The notes: a model not told the origin generated them from the letters alone. Positions 44,408-54,179 are shown, counted from the first letter of the stretch. The stretch: 64,000 bases of DNA from an uncultured Bacteroidota bacterium (GCA_902774395.1 CACYIK010000002.1:124001-188000); one strand, 5' to 3'. Numbers and translations are program-made.

Positions 44408-45142
44408 TTAGAAAAAGAAGGTGAGACCGGCGGAGCCGGAGACGAAATCGTAATAGAAGTTCCTCGACGAGGAATGGCCATTGGCGACATCGCTCAAGAA
44501 AGAGACACCCATCTTGACGTTAAACTTCATGTGCTCGCCACCAACACGGAACATCAGCTGCGGCTCGAAGAGGAAGTTGGTGGTCGTGTAGTCGTAGTCC
44601 GTACCGGCAATGCGCTGGTCGCTGGCATCAATCTCATAATAGCTGTAGTTGGGCATATAGGCGCCACACTTCAGGCCCAGCGCCAAGTCGATATGAAGCG
44701 GCGTCAAGTCGTGCCATCCTATATTGCCTTGCACAAACGGCAGCATGAAAGTACCGCTGTACGAAAAGTTGTTCGAACTTGCCGACTCTGACGTCGCCTC
44801 CACATTGTCGTTCCACGCGCCACCGTAACCCAGGCCCACATAACCCTCAAGGACAGATTTTTCTCCCAACGGGAGATAGGCTCCGGGAGCGGCCTGCAGA
44901 TAGTAATTGTTGCCGCCAAAGTTGGCATGGACCTGTCCTGCCAGCCAGCCGTTGAAGCCATGCGAGACGGTGGTATTCACCGTAAAGGTGCTGGGGATGA
45001 TCCAGTAAGACAGTGCCACAGAGGCATCGACTCGGGTGTCGCCCTCATGATTGATCAAGGGGATATCCACAGCCTGCGGATGATATATGCTGCAACCTGT
45101 AAGCGTGAGCAACAAACCGGCAAAGAGTACAATCTTTTTCAT
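44408..45142 (-). CDS. Beta-barrel-like lipoprotein of unknown function
   Basis: A 244-residue protein with signal and lipobox (IVLFAGLLLTLTGC). Repeated amphipathic strands (ALSYWIIPSTFTVNTTVSHGF, VLEGYVGLGYGGAWND, FLFEPQLMFRVGGEHMKFNVKMGVSFL) and the C-terminal GSAGLTFFF suggest an outer-membrane barrel or barrel-like fold despite the lipobox. It lies 6 bases after the esterase gene's boundary and is probably cotranscribed with it. Confidence 0.75.
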   Translation of the reverse strand: MKKIVLFAGLLLTLTGCSIYHPQAVDIPLINHEGDTRVDASVALSYWIIPSTFTVNTTVSHGFNGWLAGQVHANFGGNNYYLQAAPGAYLPLGEKSVLEGYVGLGYGGAWNDNVEATSESASSNNFSYSGTFMLPFVQGNIGWHDLTPLHIDLALGLKCGAYMPNYSYYEIDASDQRIAGTDYDYTTTNFLFEPQLMFRVGGEHMKFNVKMGVSFLSDVANGHSSSRNFYYDFVSGSAGLTFFF

Positions 45143-45203
45143 TTTCGTTTGAGATTTAATTTTTTACATCCTCACTAACGCTGTTTTAGAAAAAATATTG
45201 CGA

Positions 45204-45424
45204 GGAGTGAGGATTTATGATTTATGATTTATGAATTATGAATTATGAGTGATGAATTATGAGTGATGAATTATGAGTGATGAGTGATGAATTATGAGTG
45301 CAACGACTGCGTAGCCACTCTAAAATCATAAATCATAATTCATAATTCAAAAAATGATGAATTATGAGTGCAACGACTGCGTAGCCACTCTAAAATCATA
45401 AATCATAATTCATAATTCAAAAAA
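45204..45424. repeat. Heptamer array with a 70-bp tandem duplication
   Basis: From 45204 the sequence is ATTTATG, AATTATG and AGTGATG units. A 70-base block (45285-45354) is then repeated almost exactly at 45355-45424. Each block contains GAGTG-CAACGACTGCGTAGC-CACTC flanked by AATTATG units and their inverted form CATAATT, so it can fold into a long hairpin. The remaining gap 45143-45203 shows nothing recognisable. Confidence 0.9.
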
Positions 45425-45430
45425 AGTTTG

Positions 45431-45438
45431 TATCTTTG
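45431..45438 (+). promoter_or_regulatory. Likely -7 element for the glucan synthase gene
   Basis: TATCTTTG directly after the duplicated block, 27 bases before the start codon. No TTTG is found 19-20 bases upstream, so the call rests on the -7 match and position. Confidence 0.6.
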
Positions 45439-45465
45439 CACTTTGCATATTTATATATACATACT

Positions 45466-48400
45466 ATGGAAAAAACTTACAAGACATTCAAAAAGAGCGT
45501 AAAGGGAATTACCCATTATTATATGCTGCTGGTGGAAGAAACAAGGAGCCAGCGTCTTGTGGGCAGCACCAACGAGTGGGTGCTGGACAACTACTACATG
45601 ATTAGCGAGCAGGAGAAGGTGCTGAAGGAGGAGCTGAAGGGCGTGGAGAAGGGGAAGTGGAGAGTGGGGAGCAAGCGTGTGGAGGTGCTGTGGAAGTTGC
45701 TAGAGAGCTACCTGCGGAAGTGCCACCACCAGGTGGACAAGACGTTATTCTTCCGCTACCTGAGCCAGGCGCAGGTGAAGGGCAAAGACTACCTGAGTTA
45801 CCCCGAGGTATGTGCGCTGCTGCCGCTGACGAAGGCCATCCTCATCAAGGAGCTGGCGGAACTCTGCCACAGGCTGGAGGCCGAGAAGTCGTACCACTAT
45901 ATGCCGACAGACCACGGGCAGGCCGACCTGGAGCAGCTGGACAAGGCGGCGCAGCAGAACCTCCAGATGATGAACATCTTCAACTCGTTGAAGAAGATGA
46001 CGAGGTTGCCGCTCTCAGAACTCATCGACGCGGTGAGTTTCTCGGAGCGTATGCTGAAGAGCGAGAAGGCCGGGATGTACGACGAGATGCAGGACAAGAC
46101 GAAGGAGGACTACCGCGCGAAAGTCGTGCGCCTTTCGCGCAGACGTCGAGTCCACAAGACATCAAGACATCATGTCTCGAAGTCTCGAAGTCTCGAAGTC
46201 TCGAAGTCTACCGAATATGAGTTTGTGAAGGCGTTGGTGGCGAAGGCTGACGAGAAGGGGGAGCATGTGGGATGGCAGCTATTCCCGCCGAAGCGCTGGA
46301 ACGCCCGCGCCCACGGCTACATCACCATCATCGCGCTGTCTTCGCTAGTCCTGGCGACAGGCTTCGCCCTGCTGGCGTCGAACGGCCTTCTGTCCACTTT
46401 CAGCGGATGGAAACCGGTAGCAATCTGCTGTGTGCTGGCGATACTTCTCGTGGTGCCGATGAGCCAAGTGGTGATAGACCTCTTCAACTGGCTGCTGGGC
46501 AAGCTGCACAAGCCCGTGGGAACATTCAAGCTTAAGTTCAAGGACGGCATGATCCCCGAAGAGTATGCCACCATGGTCATCATGCCCACCATCCTGAAGA
46601 ACCGCGCAAAGGTAGAGGAGCTGATGGGGGTACTGGAGGTGTACTACCTGAGCAATATCAACCGAGGAGAAGGGAAAGTGGGAAGTGGAGAATGGAGAGA
46701 GGAGAGTGGAGAGAGAAGAGTAAGGAATGAGGAATGTGGAATGAGAAGGCAGAATTTGTACTATACTCTTGTGGGTGATGCTGCGGCTTATAAGGAGGCC
46801 GACGCGCCGTGGGACGACGAGGTAGTGCAGGCGGGGCTGGAGAAGGTGAAAGAGTTGAACGAGAAATACGGAGCCCATATCTTCAACTTCGTCTACCGCA
46901 AACGTGCCTGGAGCGAGGGCGAGCAGACCTGGCTGGGCCACGAGCGCAAGCGCGGCGCCATTCTGCACTTCAACGATCTGGTGCTAGGGCAGACATCCGA
47001 AGAGGAGAAGGAGAAACGGTTCAGGTGTGAGACCATTTCAGCATGGCTGAAAGGAGTGGAGAGTGGAGTACAGTTCATCATCACGCTGGACACGGATACC
47101 GAACTGGTGCTCTATTCGGCGCAGAAGCTCATCGGTGCCATGGCGCACCCGCTGAACCGCGCACAGCTCTCGCCCGACGGCCGCCGCGTGGACCGCGGCT
47201 ACGGCATCATGCAGCCCAGGGTGAACGTCGACGTGGAGGTAACCAACAAGAGCCGCTTCGCACAGCTGTTCGCGGGCCTAGGCGGACTGGACGTGTATAC
47301 GACGGCAAGCTTCGAACTCTACCAGGACATCTTTAACGAAGGATCCTTCTGCGGCAAGGGCATCTACGACCTCCGGGTGTTCCAGCAGGTGCTGAAGGGT
47401 ACCTTCCCGGAGAACCTCATCCTGAGCCACGACCTCATCGAGGGCTGCCATATCCGCTGCTGTCTCATCAACGACGTGGAGCTCTTCGACGACAACCCCT
47501 CCAATTATATCGACGACGCCAAGCGCCACCACCGCTGGACACGCGGCGACTGGCAGATCATCCCGTGGCTGAAGAAGACCGTGAGGAACGAGAAGGGCGA
47601 GAAGGTGCGGAACCAGGTGAACACCATCGGCAAATGGAAGATTTTCGACAACCTGCGCCGCTCGATGCTAAGCCTCAGCCTGCTGGTTTTGATACTGGTG
47701 GGGTATGTGCTCATGACGACGAAGACCCCGATGTTCATCCCGCCGTCGTGGTTTGTGCTGGTGGCACTTATCGCTGTGGCGAGCCCGATAGTGTTCTTTA
47801 TCGTGGGACAGGTGACGAAGGTGCCGCGCTTCGGCAAGCGCTACCGCTACTATATGACGCTGATGCGCGGCTTCAAGGTGATCATCTATCGCTCGCTGGT
47901 GCAGTTCGCGCTGCTCCCCAAAGAGGCGTGGATGTATACCGACGCTGCCGTAAGGGCCTGCTACCGCATGTGGTTCTCGCACCGCAACCTGTTGGCCTGG
48001 ATTACCAGCGACGAGGCCTCGAAGAGCACCAAGGGTACCTTGGGCGACTACCTGGGGAAATTCTGGTTCAACTATGTGGCATCGGCGGCGCTGTTCTGTC
48101 TAGCCATGCTGGGACATGTAGGCACCGGCGCCTGGGGTGCCGCGAGTTTCTGCATGGTGACCTGGTGCGGAGCACCCTTCCTGATGTACTGGCTCGGCAA
48201 GAAGTTCCCGCAAGACAAGAAGACCTTGAACGCCAAAGAGACCGACGAAGTGCGGAGGCTGGCTCAGAAGACATGGAGCTTCTTCGACAAACTGATTACC
48301 GAAGAGAACAACTGGCTCATCCCCGACAACTACCAGCTGAACCGCGACAAGAAGACCGACTACAAGACCTCGCCGACGAATATCGGCTACTCGCTCACCG

Positions 48401-51400
48401 CTGTGGTCAGCGCAGCGGAGCTGCAATTCATCACCGAGAAGGAAGCTGTCAGCCGCATCGCACAGATTATCCACACCGTCAACCGTCTGGAAAAATGGAA
48501 CGGCCACCTCTACAATTGGTACGACATCAGCACGCTGAAGGCCCTGCCGAACTTCTTCATCTCCACCTGCGACTCGGGCAACTTCGTGGCCTGCCTGTAC
48601 GTGGTGAAGGGGTGGCTGGAAAGTAATGTTGAAGGAGGAATGAGGAATGAGGAATTGGCTTCCGCATCGAATGATTCCTCATTCAACATTCAACATTCCT
48701 CATTACTCTCAATGGTTCAGCGTCTGATTGACCAGACGGACTTCCGGAAGCTGTACAACCCCGAGTTGGATGTGTTCAGCATCGGATATGACACGACGAA
48801 CTACACACTGCTGCCGTACCACTACAACAACTTCGCCAGCGAGGCACGTCTGACGAGTTTCCTGACCATCGCACAGGGCGACGCGCCCTACAAACACTGG
48901 TTCTGTCTCGACAAGACGCTGGTACACTATGAAGGCTACAAAGGTGTGGCCTCGTGGTACGGCACGCTGTTCGAATACTTCATGCCGCTCATCTTCCTGC
49001 CAACCTACAAGCACACCTTGATGGACGAGACCTACAGCTTCGCCATCCGTGCACAGAGGGCCTTCTTCCCGTCGCCGTGGGGTATCTCGGAGACGGCCTA
49101 CAACGAGCTCGACGACGCCCAGAACTACAAATACCACGCTTTCGGCGTGCCCTACCTGAAGTTCCAGAACACCACGCCCGACCGCATCGTGGTGTCGCCC
49201 TACAGCTCGCTGATGACCATCGGCATCGACGACCGTGCGGTATACGAGAACATGAAGAAGTTCAAGGCACTGGACATGTACGACGACTTCGGATTCTATG
49301 AGAGTTACGATGAAGAGGACCATGTGCCCGTGAAAGCACACTACGCCCACCACCAGGGCATGATTCTCGCCTCCCTGGCCAACTACCTCGCCGACCACTG
49401 CCTGCAGCGCTACTTCATGCATGAACCCGCCATGCGCAGCATGGAGACCCTGCTGAAGGAGAAGGCGCAGGTGAAACCCTATATCGACCTCAAGGTGACG
49501 CAGTACAAGCGCTACCGCTACTCGAAGGTACAGACGGAAAGCGACGCTCGCGACTTCGACACCATCGCCAACGTGCCGGAGTTGGGCGTCATCAGCAACG
49601 GCCAGTACACGGTGTTGATGAACGACCGCGGCAGCGGCTTCTCGCGCTACCGCAACATCATGCTGGGCCGCTACCGCAAGATCTCGGCCGACCACTACGG
49701 CACCTACGTCTATATCCGCAATCTGCGCAACGACAAGCTATGGTGCAACACCTATGCGCCGCTGGACGTGATGCCCGAAGGCTATCACGTGAGCTTCGCC
49801 AGCGACAAGATGAACTTCCTGCGCGTCGACGACGGCATCGAGACGAAAACCGAGGTGACGGTGCTGAAAGACCGCAGCGCGGAGATCCGCCGCCTGACAT
49901 TCACGAACAACGGCAACGAAGATGTGGACCTCGAACTGACGACCTACGGCGAGGTGGTGCTGGCGCCGACAGAGGAGGATGTGAACCACCGCGTATTCAA
50001 CGGCATGAAGATTACGTCGGAATACGACAAGGAACACGAGTCGCTGGTATTCAGCCGTCCGGGAAGCTTCGGCTCACGGAACTACATGATCCATAAACTC
50101 TGGACGGAGGAAAAGACAGGTGTCGAATATGAGACGTCGAGGGTGAAGTTCATCGGCCGTGGCAACAGCCTGCGGCATGCCGACATCATCGACAACCGCC
50201 GCACGCTGACGGGTACCGTGGGCACCACCCTCGACCCCGTGATGAGCATGCGCCGCAGGGTGCATATCCCCGCAGGCAAGAGTGTGGAGGCCTATATCCT
50301 CACAGGCTTCTCCAAAGAGAAAGACCACCTGCTGCAGCTCACAGAGCAATACCAGAGCGGCGTGGATGTGGAGCACGCCTTCAAGACCGCATCGGTGTTC
50401 AACAACATGCGCACCAGCATGTCTCTCCTCAAGGGCAGCCAGATGCGACTCTACGGAAGCATCCTGAAATACCTGGCGCAGACTGCCACCCTCGGCAACG
50501 ACCGTCAGGCGATACTGGCGAAGAACACCCTCTCTCAGAGCAGCCTCTGGCGCTTCGGCATCAGCGGCGACCTGGCGATACTGCTGATGGAGATTGACAG
50601 CATGAGTCACAGCGGCTTCGCCAAAGAGATGCTGCGGGCCTTCGAATACTACAAGGTCCACGGCATGCGACTCGACCTCGTGTTTATCAACGATGCCCCC
50701 GAACGCGAGCTCGAGGGACTGACACACTTCATCCGCAATATGGCCAACACCGAGCACCTCTGGGCCGAGCACAGCGAGGCTGGCAAGGTATATGTGCTCG
50801 ACGGAAGAGAACTCTCAGAGGCCGAGCGCATCCTCCTGCGCACGGTGGCACGTCTCACCTTCAATACCGCCGACGGCATCACCATCGAAGAGCAGCTCCG
50901 GAGGCTCGAGATTGCCAACCAGCACTATCAGGACAAGGTGGAATATCCGCTACTGAAACCCAAGAAAGAGTTCCGCGTATGGAGCGACCTCGAGTTCTAC
51001 AATCAGTACGGCGGCTTCGACCGCAACGGACGCGACTATGTGGTGACCAACACCAACACCCCCATGCCGTGGATTAACGTGATGTCCAACGAGCATCATT
51101 TCGGATGCATCGTCAGCAGCACCATGGCAGGCTTCACCTTCGCCCACAACGCGCAGCAGTTCAAGCTGACAGGCTGGAGCAACGACATCGTGCGCGACAA
51201 TGCCAGCGAGATGCTCCTGATCAACAAGAAGCAGTTCATCCCCGCCACCGCGCGCCACAGCCAGGGCTGGTCGGCCTTCGATGCCGAATACGACGACATG
51301 AAGGTGGCGGTACGTGTCTTTGTGGCCTGCGAGAAACCCGAGAAATACTATCAAATCAAGATAGGCAACAAGACCGACGCACCAATGGAGGTGCAACTCG

Positions 51401-53214
51401 ACATGGTCTACAAGCTGGTCCTCGGCATGAGCGAGGAGCAGACGGCCCGCTTCCTCTACTCCGAATGGGACGAAGCCTCCAACAGCCTCTGCGTGCGCAA
51501 CGTCTACCATCCTATCTACCACGACCAGCAGGTGCGCCTGACGTCGACAGAGCCTATCACCGACGTCTCGCTCCACTACCCCAACCGCAAACGTCTCGGC
51601 CTAACCCTCTCGCTCCCCGCCAGCGGCAGCAAGGAGCTGGCATTCGTGATTAGTGTTGAAAATTCATCATTCATCACTCCTCATTCATCATTAAATGATA
51701 TCAACGCCGAGTACGACAAGGTCGTTGCCTACTGGGACGAGAAACTCTCGCACATCCAGGTGGAGACGCCCGACCCTGCCTTCAACCACATGCTCAACCG
51801 CTGGTATCTCTACCAAGTCTACTCGTCACGTCTCTATGCCCGCGCCGGCTTCTACCAGGTCGGCGGCGCCACGGGCTTCCGCGACCAGCTGCAGGATGTC
51901 ATGTCGCTGCTCTACAGCGACCCCGCTTACGCCCGCCGTCAGATCCTCGACCATGCGGCACACCAATTCGCCGAAGGCGACGTGCTGCACTGGTGGCATG
52001 AGAGCCTGCACATGGGCGCCCGCACCACCTTCTCGGACGACTACCTGTGGCTCGTCTTCGTGACCTACCAGTATGTGAAGGTCACGGGCGACCGCTCCAT
52101 CCTCGAAGAGATGGTGCCCTTCTGCCAGGCCGACCAGCTAGCCCCCGGCGAGGCCGAACGCGGCATGAACTATGCCGCAGGACAAGAGAAAGCCTCCCTC
52201 TACGAGCACCTGCGCCGCGCCGTCAACCGTGCCATGAGCCGCAAAGGCATCCACGGCCTGCCTCTCATGGGCTGCGGCGACTGGAACGACGGCATGTCGA
52301 CGGTCGGCGTAGAGAACAAAGGCGAGAGCGTATGGGTGGCCTTCTTCCTGGCCGACCTGCTGCCCAAGATGGAAAGCCTCACCCAGATGGTGCCCGACGC
52401 AGATCTTTCCTACTGCGAAGAGCTCAGCACATTCCGCCAAAAGCTCGTCGACGCCATCCAGAGCCATGCGTGGGACGGTGCCTGGTTCCTGCGTGCCTAC
52501 TTCGACAACGGCGACCCCATGGGCTCACGCAACAACACCGAATGCCAGATTGACCTCATCTCCCAGGCCTGGTCTATCCTCACCGACGTGGCCACGCCGG
52601 AGCAGAAAGAGAGCGTCTTCCGCGAGACCGACAACCGCCTCGTCAACCGCGAACACGAGATCATACAGCTCCTCACACCGGCCTTCCATGCCTCCAAGCC
52701 CTCTCCGGGTTACATCATGAACTACCCTGTCGGTGTCCGCGAGAACGGAGGCCAGTACACGCACGGCGCCATGTGGTACATCATGGCTCAACTCAAGGAA
52801 GGACGCTACGACCTCGCCTACTACCTCTACTCTATCATCAACCCCATTCACCGCACCCAGACGCTGGCAGACGTGCTGAAATACAAGGTCGAGCCCTTCT
52901 GTATGGCCGCCGATATCTACAGCAACCCGCAGCATCCCGGCCGCGGCGGCTGGACCTGGTATACAGGCTCCGCCTCGTGGGCCTACAAGACAGGCGTCGA
53001 GAACATCCTCGGCTTCCGCCTCAACGGAGACCAGCTCACCCTCGACCCGAGGGTGCCCTCCGAATGGTCCACGTTCTCCATCAAATACAAGTACGGCAAC
53101 AGCCTGTACATCATCAAGTACGACCGCTCGACCACTCAGTCACCCAGCCACTCTGCCACTCAGTCACTCACCCTGGTTGACGATGGCCAGACCCACGAAA
53201 TAAACATCAACTAA
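45466..53214 (+). CDS. Cyclic beta-1,2-glucan synthase homologue (NdvB/Cgs)
   Basis: About 2582 residues from ATG 45466. The order of parts matches NdvB/Cgs: an N-terminal region, membrane helices (about 285-335), a glycosyltransferase domain with ITLDTDTELV and HRWTRGDWQIIPW (about 535-695), further helices (730-790, 870-905), a glycoamylase-type domain (about 1030-1290; SPWGISETAYNELDD, GFYESYDEEDHVPVKAHYAHHQGM), then two GH94-type repeats ending with the catalytic block GCGDWNDGMSTVG (about 2270). Such enzymes build beta-1,2-glucan and trim it by phosphorolysis at the inner membrane. Five in-frame repeat insertions occur (46144-46209, 46664-46750, 48624-48705, 51651-51694, 53131-53170). 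Product chemistry is inferred from domain order. Confidence 0.88.
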   Translation: MEKTYKTFKKSVKGITHYYMLLVEETRSQRLVGSTNEWVLDNYYMISEQEKVLKEELKGVEKGKWRVGSKRVEVLWKLLESYLRKCHHQVDKTLFFRYLSQAQVKGKDYLSYPEVCALLPLTKAILIKELAELCHRLEAEKSYHYMPTDHGQADLEQLDKAAQQNLQMMNIFNSLKKMTRLPLSELIDAVSFSERMLKSEKAGMYDEMQDKTKEDYRAKVVRLSRRRRVHKTSRHHVSKSRSLEVSKSTEYEFVKALVAKADEKGEHVGWQLFPPKRWNARAHGYITIIALSSLVLATGFALLASNGLLSTFSGWKPVAICCVLAILLVVPMSQVVIDLFNWLLGKLHKPVGTFKLKFKDGMIPEEYATMVIMPTILKNRAKVEELMGVLEVYYLSNINRGEGKVGSGEWREESGERRVRNEECGMRRQNLYYTLVGDAAAYKEADAPWDDEVVQAGLEKVKELNEKYGAHIFNFVYRKRAWSEGEQTWLGHERKRGAILHFNDLVLGQTSEEEKEKRFRCETISAWLKGVESGVQFIITLDTDTELVLYSAQKLIGAMAHPLNRAQLSPDGRRVDRGYGIMQPRVNVDVEVTNKSRFAQLFAGLGGLDVYTTASFELYQDIFNEGSFCGKGIYDLRVFQQVLKGTFPENLILSHDLIEGCHIRCCLINDVELFDDNPSNYIDDAKRHHRWTRGDWQIIPWLKKTVRNEKGEKVRNQVNTIGKWKIFDNLRRSMLSLSLLVLILVGYVLMTTKTPMFIPPSWFVLVALIAVASPIVFFIVGQVTKVPRFGKRYRYYMTLMRGFKVIIYRSLVQFALLPKEAWMYTDAAVRACYRMWFSHRNLLAWITSDEASKSTKGTLGDYLGKFWFNYVASAALFCLAMLGHVGTGAWGAASFCMVTWCGAPFLMYWLGKKFPQDKKTLNAKETDEVRRLAQKTWSFFDKLITEENNWLIPDNYQLNRDKKTDYKTSPTNIGYSLTAVVSAAELQFITEKEAVSRIAQIIHTVNRLEKWNGHLYNWYDISTLKALPNFFISTCDSGNFVACLYVVKGWLESNVEGGMRNEELASASNDSSFNIQHSSLLSMVQRLIDQTDFRKLYNPELDVFSIGYDTTNYTLLPYHYNNFASEARLTSFLTIAQGDAPYKHWFCLDKTLVHYEGYKGVASWYGTLFEYFMPLIFLPTYKHTLMDETYSFAIRAQRAFFPSPWGISETAYNELDDAQNYKYHAFGVPYLKFQNTTPDRIVVSPYSSLMTIGIDDRAVYENMKKFKALDMYDDFGFYESYDEEDHVPVKAHYAHHQGMILASLANYLADHCLQRYFMHEPAMRSMETLLKEKAQVKPYIDLKVTQYKRYRYSKVQTESDARDFDTIANVPELGVISNGQYTVLMNDRGSGFSRYRNIMLGRYRKISADHYGTYVYIRNLRNDKLWCNTYAPLDVMPEGYHVSFASDKMNFLRVDDGIETKTEVTVLKDRSAEIRRLTFTNNGNEDVDLELTTYGEVVLAPTEEDVNHRVFNGMKITSEYDKEHESLVFSRPGSFGSRNYMIHKLWTEEKTGVEYETSRVKFIGRGNSLRHADIIDNRRTLTGTVGTTLDPVMSMRRRVHIPAGKSVEAYILTGFSKEKDHLLQLTEQYQSGVDVEHAFKTASVFNNMRTSMSLLKGSQMRLYGSILKYLAQTATLGNDRQAILAKNTLSQSSLWRFGISGDLAILLMEIDSMSHSGFAKEMLRAFEYYKVHGMRLDLVFINDAPERELEGLTHFIRNMANTEHLWAEHSEAGKVYVLDGRELSEAERILLRTVARLTFNTADGITIEEQLRRLEIANQHYQDKVEYPLLKPKKEFRVWSDLEFYNQYGGFDRNGRDYVVTNTNTPMPWINVMSNEHHFGCIVSSTMAGFTFAHNAQQFKLTGWSNDIVRDNASEMLLINKKQFIPATARHSQGWSAFDAEYDDMKVAVRVFVACEKPEKYYQIKIGNKTDAPMEVQLDMVYKLVLGMSEEQTARFLYSEWDEASNSLCVRNVYHPIYHDQQVRLTSTEPITDVSLHYPNRKRLGLTLSLPASGSKELAFVISVENSSFITPHSSLNDINAEYDKVVAYWDEKLSHIQVETPDPAFNHMLNRWYLYQVYSSRLYARAGFYQVGGATGFRDQLQDVMSLLYSDPAYARRQILDHAAHQFAEGDVLHWWHESLHMGARTTFSDDYLWLVFVTYQYVKVTGDRSILEEMVPFCQADQLAPGEAERGMNYAAGQEKASLYEHLRRAVNRAMSRKGIHGLPLMGCGDWNDGMSTVGVENKGESVWVAFFLADLLPKMESLTQMVPDADLSYCEELSTFRQKLVDAIQSHAWDGAWFLRAYFDNGDPMGSRNNTECQIDLISQAWSILTDVATPEQKESVFRETDNRLVNREHEIIQLLTPAFHASKPSPGYIMNYPVGVRENGGQYTHGAMWYIMAQLKEGRYDLAYYLYSIINPIHRTQTLADVLKYKVEPFCMAADIYSNPQHPGRGGWTWYTGSASWAYKTGVENILGFRLNGDQLTLDPRVPSEWSTFSIKYKYGNSLYIIKYDRSTTQSPSHSATQSLTLVDDGQTHEININ
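46144..46209 (+). repeat. In-frame TCTCGAAG octamers in the glucan synthase gene
   Basis: Four to five exact units encode SRSLEVSKS before the first membrane helix; the preceding bases (AAGACATC units) add HKTSRHH. Confidence 0.85.
46664..46750 (+). repeat. In-frame GAGTGGAGA/AATGAGG repeats in the glucan synthase gene
   Basis: Purine-rich units encode GEGKVGSGEWREESGERR and NEECGMRR ahead of the glycosyltransferase domain. Confidence 0.8.
48624..48705 (+). repeat. In-frame two-armed repeat in the glucan synthase gene
   Basis: Arm 48624-48655 (GGAATGA units) and arm 48674-48705 (ATTCCTC, ATTCAAC units) are largely complementary, giving a strong hairpin. They encode EGGMRNEEL and FNIQHSSL. 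Confidence 0.85.
51651..51694 (+). repeat. In-frame TCATCAT repeat in the glucan synthase gene
   Basis: About five heptamers encode NSSFITPHSSLND between two parts of the C-terminal phosphorylase-like region. Confidence 0.8.
53131..53170 (+). repeat. In-frame CACTCAGT/CACTCTGC repeat near the 3' end
   Basis: Octamers CACTCAGT, CACCCAGC, CACTCTGC encode TTQSPSHSATQSL close to the C-terminus. Confidence 0.8.
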
Positions 53215-53232
53215 AACCACCACTCATCACCC

Positions 53233-53967
53233 ATGATTAAAGACCTTATCCGCAAAACCCTCATCACCCTGCATCTCGACCTCACGCAGAACCTGCGCTA
53301 CGACAGGCTGACCGACAAAATTATGGTGTCGCACCTGCGGCCCCAGTCCAACTGCGTCGATGTGGGATGCCACAAAGGCGAGATACTTGAGCGGATGCTG
53401 CACTGCAGCCCCCAAGGACATCACTACGCCTTCGAGCCGCTGCCCGACATGTATCGGTCGCTGCAGGAACGCTTCGGCGACAAAGCCAGCATCTTCCCCT
53501 ACGCCCTCGCCGACACCTCGGGCGACAAGATCACTTTCAACCTCGTGGCCAACGCCCCAGCCTACAGTGGCCTGCGGCAGCGCTCCTACGACGACCTGCC
53601 CGAAGCCCGCGTGGAGCAGATTGAGGTCGATGTGCGGCGTCTCGACGACGTGGTGCCCGAAGGCACGCATATCGACTTCATCAAGATAGACGTCGAAGGA
53701 GGCGACTACAACGTCCTCCGCGGTGCCAGCCGCATCATTGGCGAGAGCAAGCCGCTCATCATCTTCGAGTTCGGCCTCGGCGGCGCCGACCACTACGGCG
53801 TCACCCCCGTCGACCTCTTCGCCCTCATGGCCGGACAGTACGGCTACAACCTCTACACCCTCGACAGCTACCTCAAACGCCGCCCTCCCCTCACCGAAGA
53901 GACCCTGACCCACCTCTACACCACCGCCAAAGAATACTACTTCGTCGCCGCCCCAGCACAAAGATAA
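53233..53967 (+). CDS. FkbM-family methyltransferase
   Basis: A 244-residue SAM-dependent methyltransferase of the FkbM type. The SAM-binding region is NCVDVGCHKGEIL, with FEPLPDMYRSLQERF and FIKIDVEGGDYNVLRGA, the characteristic family blocks; IIFEFGLGGADHYG follows. FkbM enzymes methylate hydroxyls of sugars and natural products. It starts 18 bases after the glucan synthase stop, so a role in modifying the same glycan is plausible but unproven. Confidence 0.9.
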   Translation: MIKDLIRKTLITLHLDLTQNLRYDRLTDKIMVSHLRPQSNCVDVGCHKGEILERMLHCSPQGHHYAFEPLPDMYRSLQERFGDKASIFPYALADTSGDKITFNLVANAPAYSGLRQRSYDDLPEARVEQIEVDVRRLDDVVPEGTHIDFIKIDVEGGDYNVLRGASRIIGESKPLIIFEFGLGGADHYGVTPVDLFALMAGQYGYNLYTLDSYLKRRPPLTEETLTHLYTTAKEYYFVAAPAQR

Positions 53968-54012
53968 TTGGAAACAAATACGAAACCACTGGTTTCACAA
54001 TTACAATCAAAT

Positions 54013-54138
54013 ATGTATGCACTGCGAGACATTGCCAAACCCATCGGTGTATCTGACTACGAACTTGGTCAGGCACTCCCTAGCGACCTCCCATCCTCAC
54101 TTCCCTCCATCGAAGAAATCGAAGCAGAATTGGAATAG
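54013..54138 (+). pseudogene. C-terminal remnant of a YhcG/DUF1016 nuclease
   Basis: The 41-residue frame MYALRDIAKPIGVSDYELGQ ... LPSIEEIEAELE matches from memory the end of DUF1016 (YhcG, PDDEXK) proteins, whose last lines read ALRDxxKPIGVxxYxL ... LPSIEExExEL. The rest of the gene is absent; the preceding bases run straight into the FkbM stop. It marks the left side of the accessory region. I treat it as a decayed end piece. Confidence 0.6.
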
Positions 54139-54141
54139 TAT

Positions 54142-54172
54142 TTTGTGGAATAGAAAATATTGCGTATCTTTG
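54142..54172 (+). promoter_or_regulatory. Consensus Bacteroidetes promoter
   Basis: TTTG (54142-54145), 19 bases, TATCTTTG (54165-54172). The first well-supported gene downstream starts only at 54491, which would give a leader of about 310 bases. Confidence 0.8.
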
Positions 54173-54179
54173 CAGCGTG

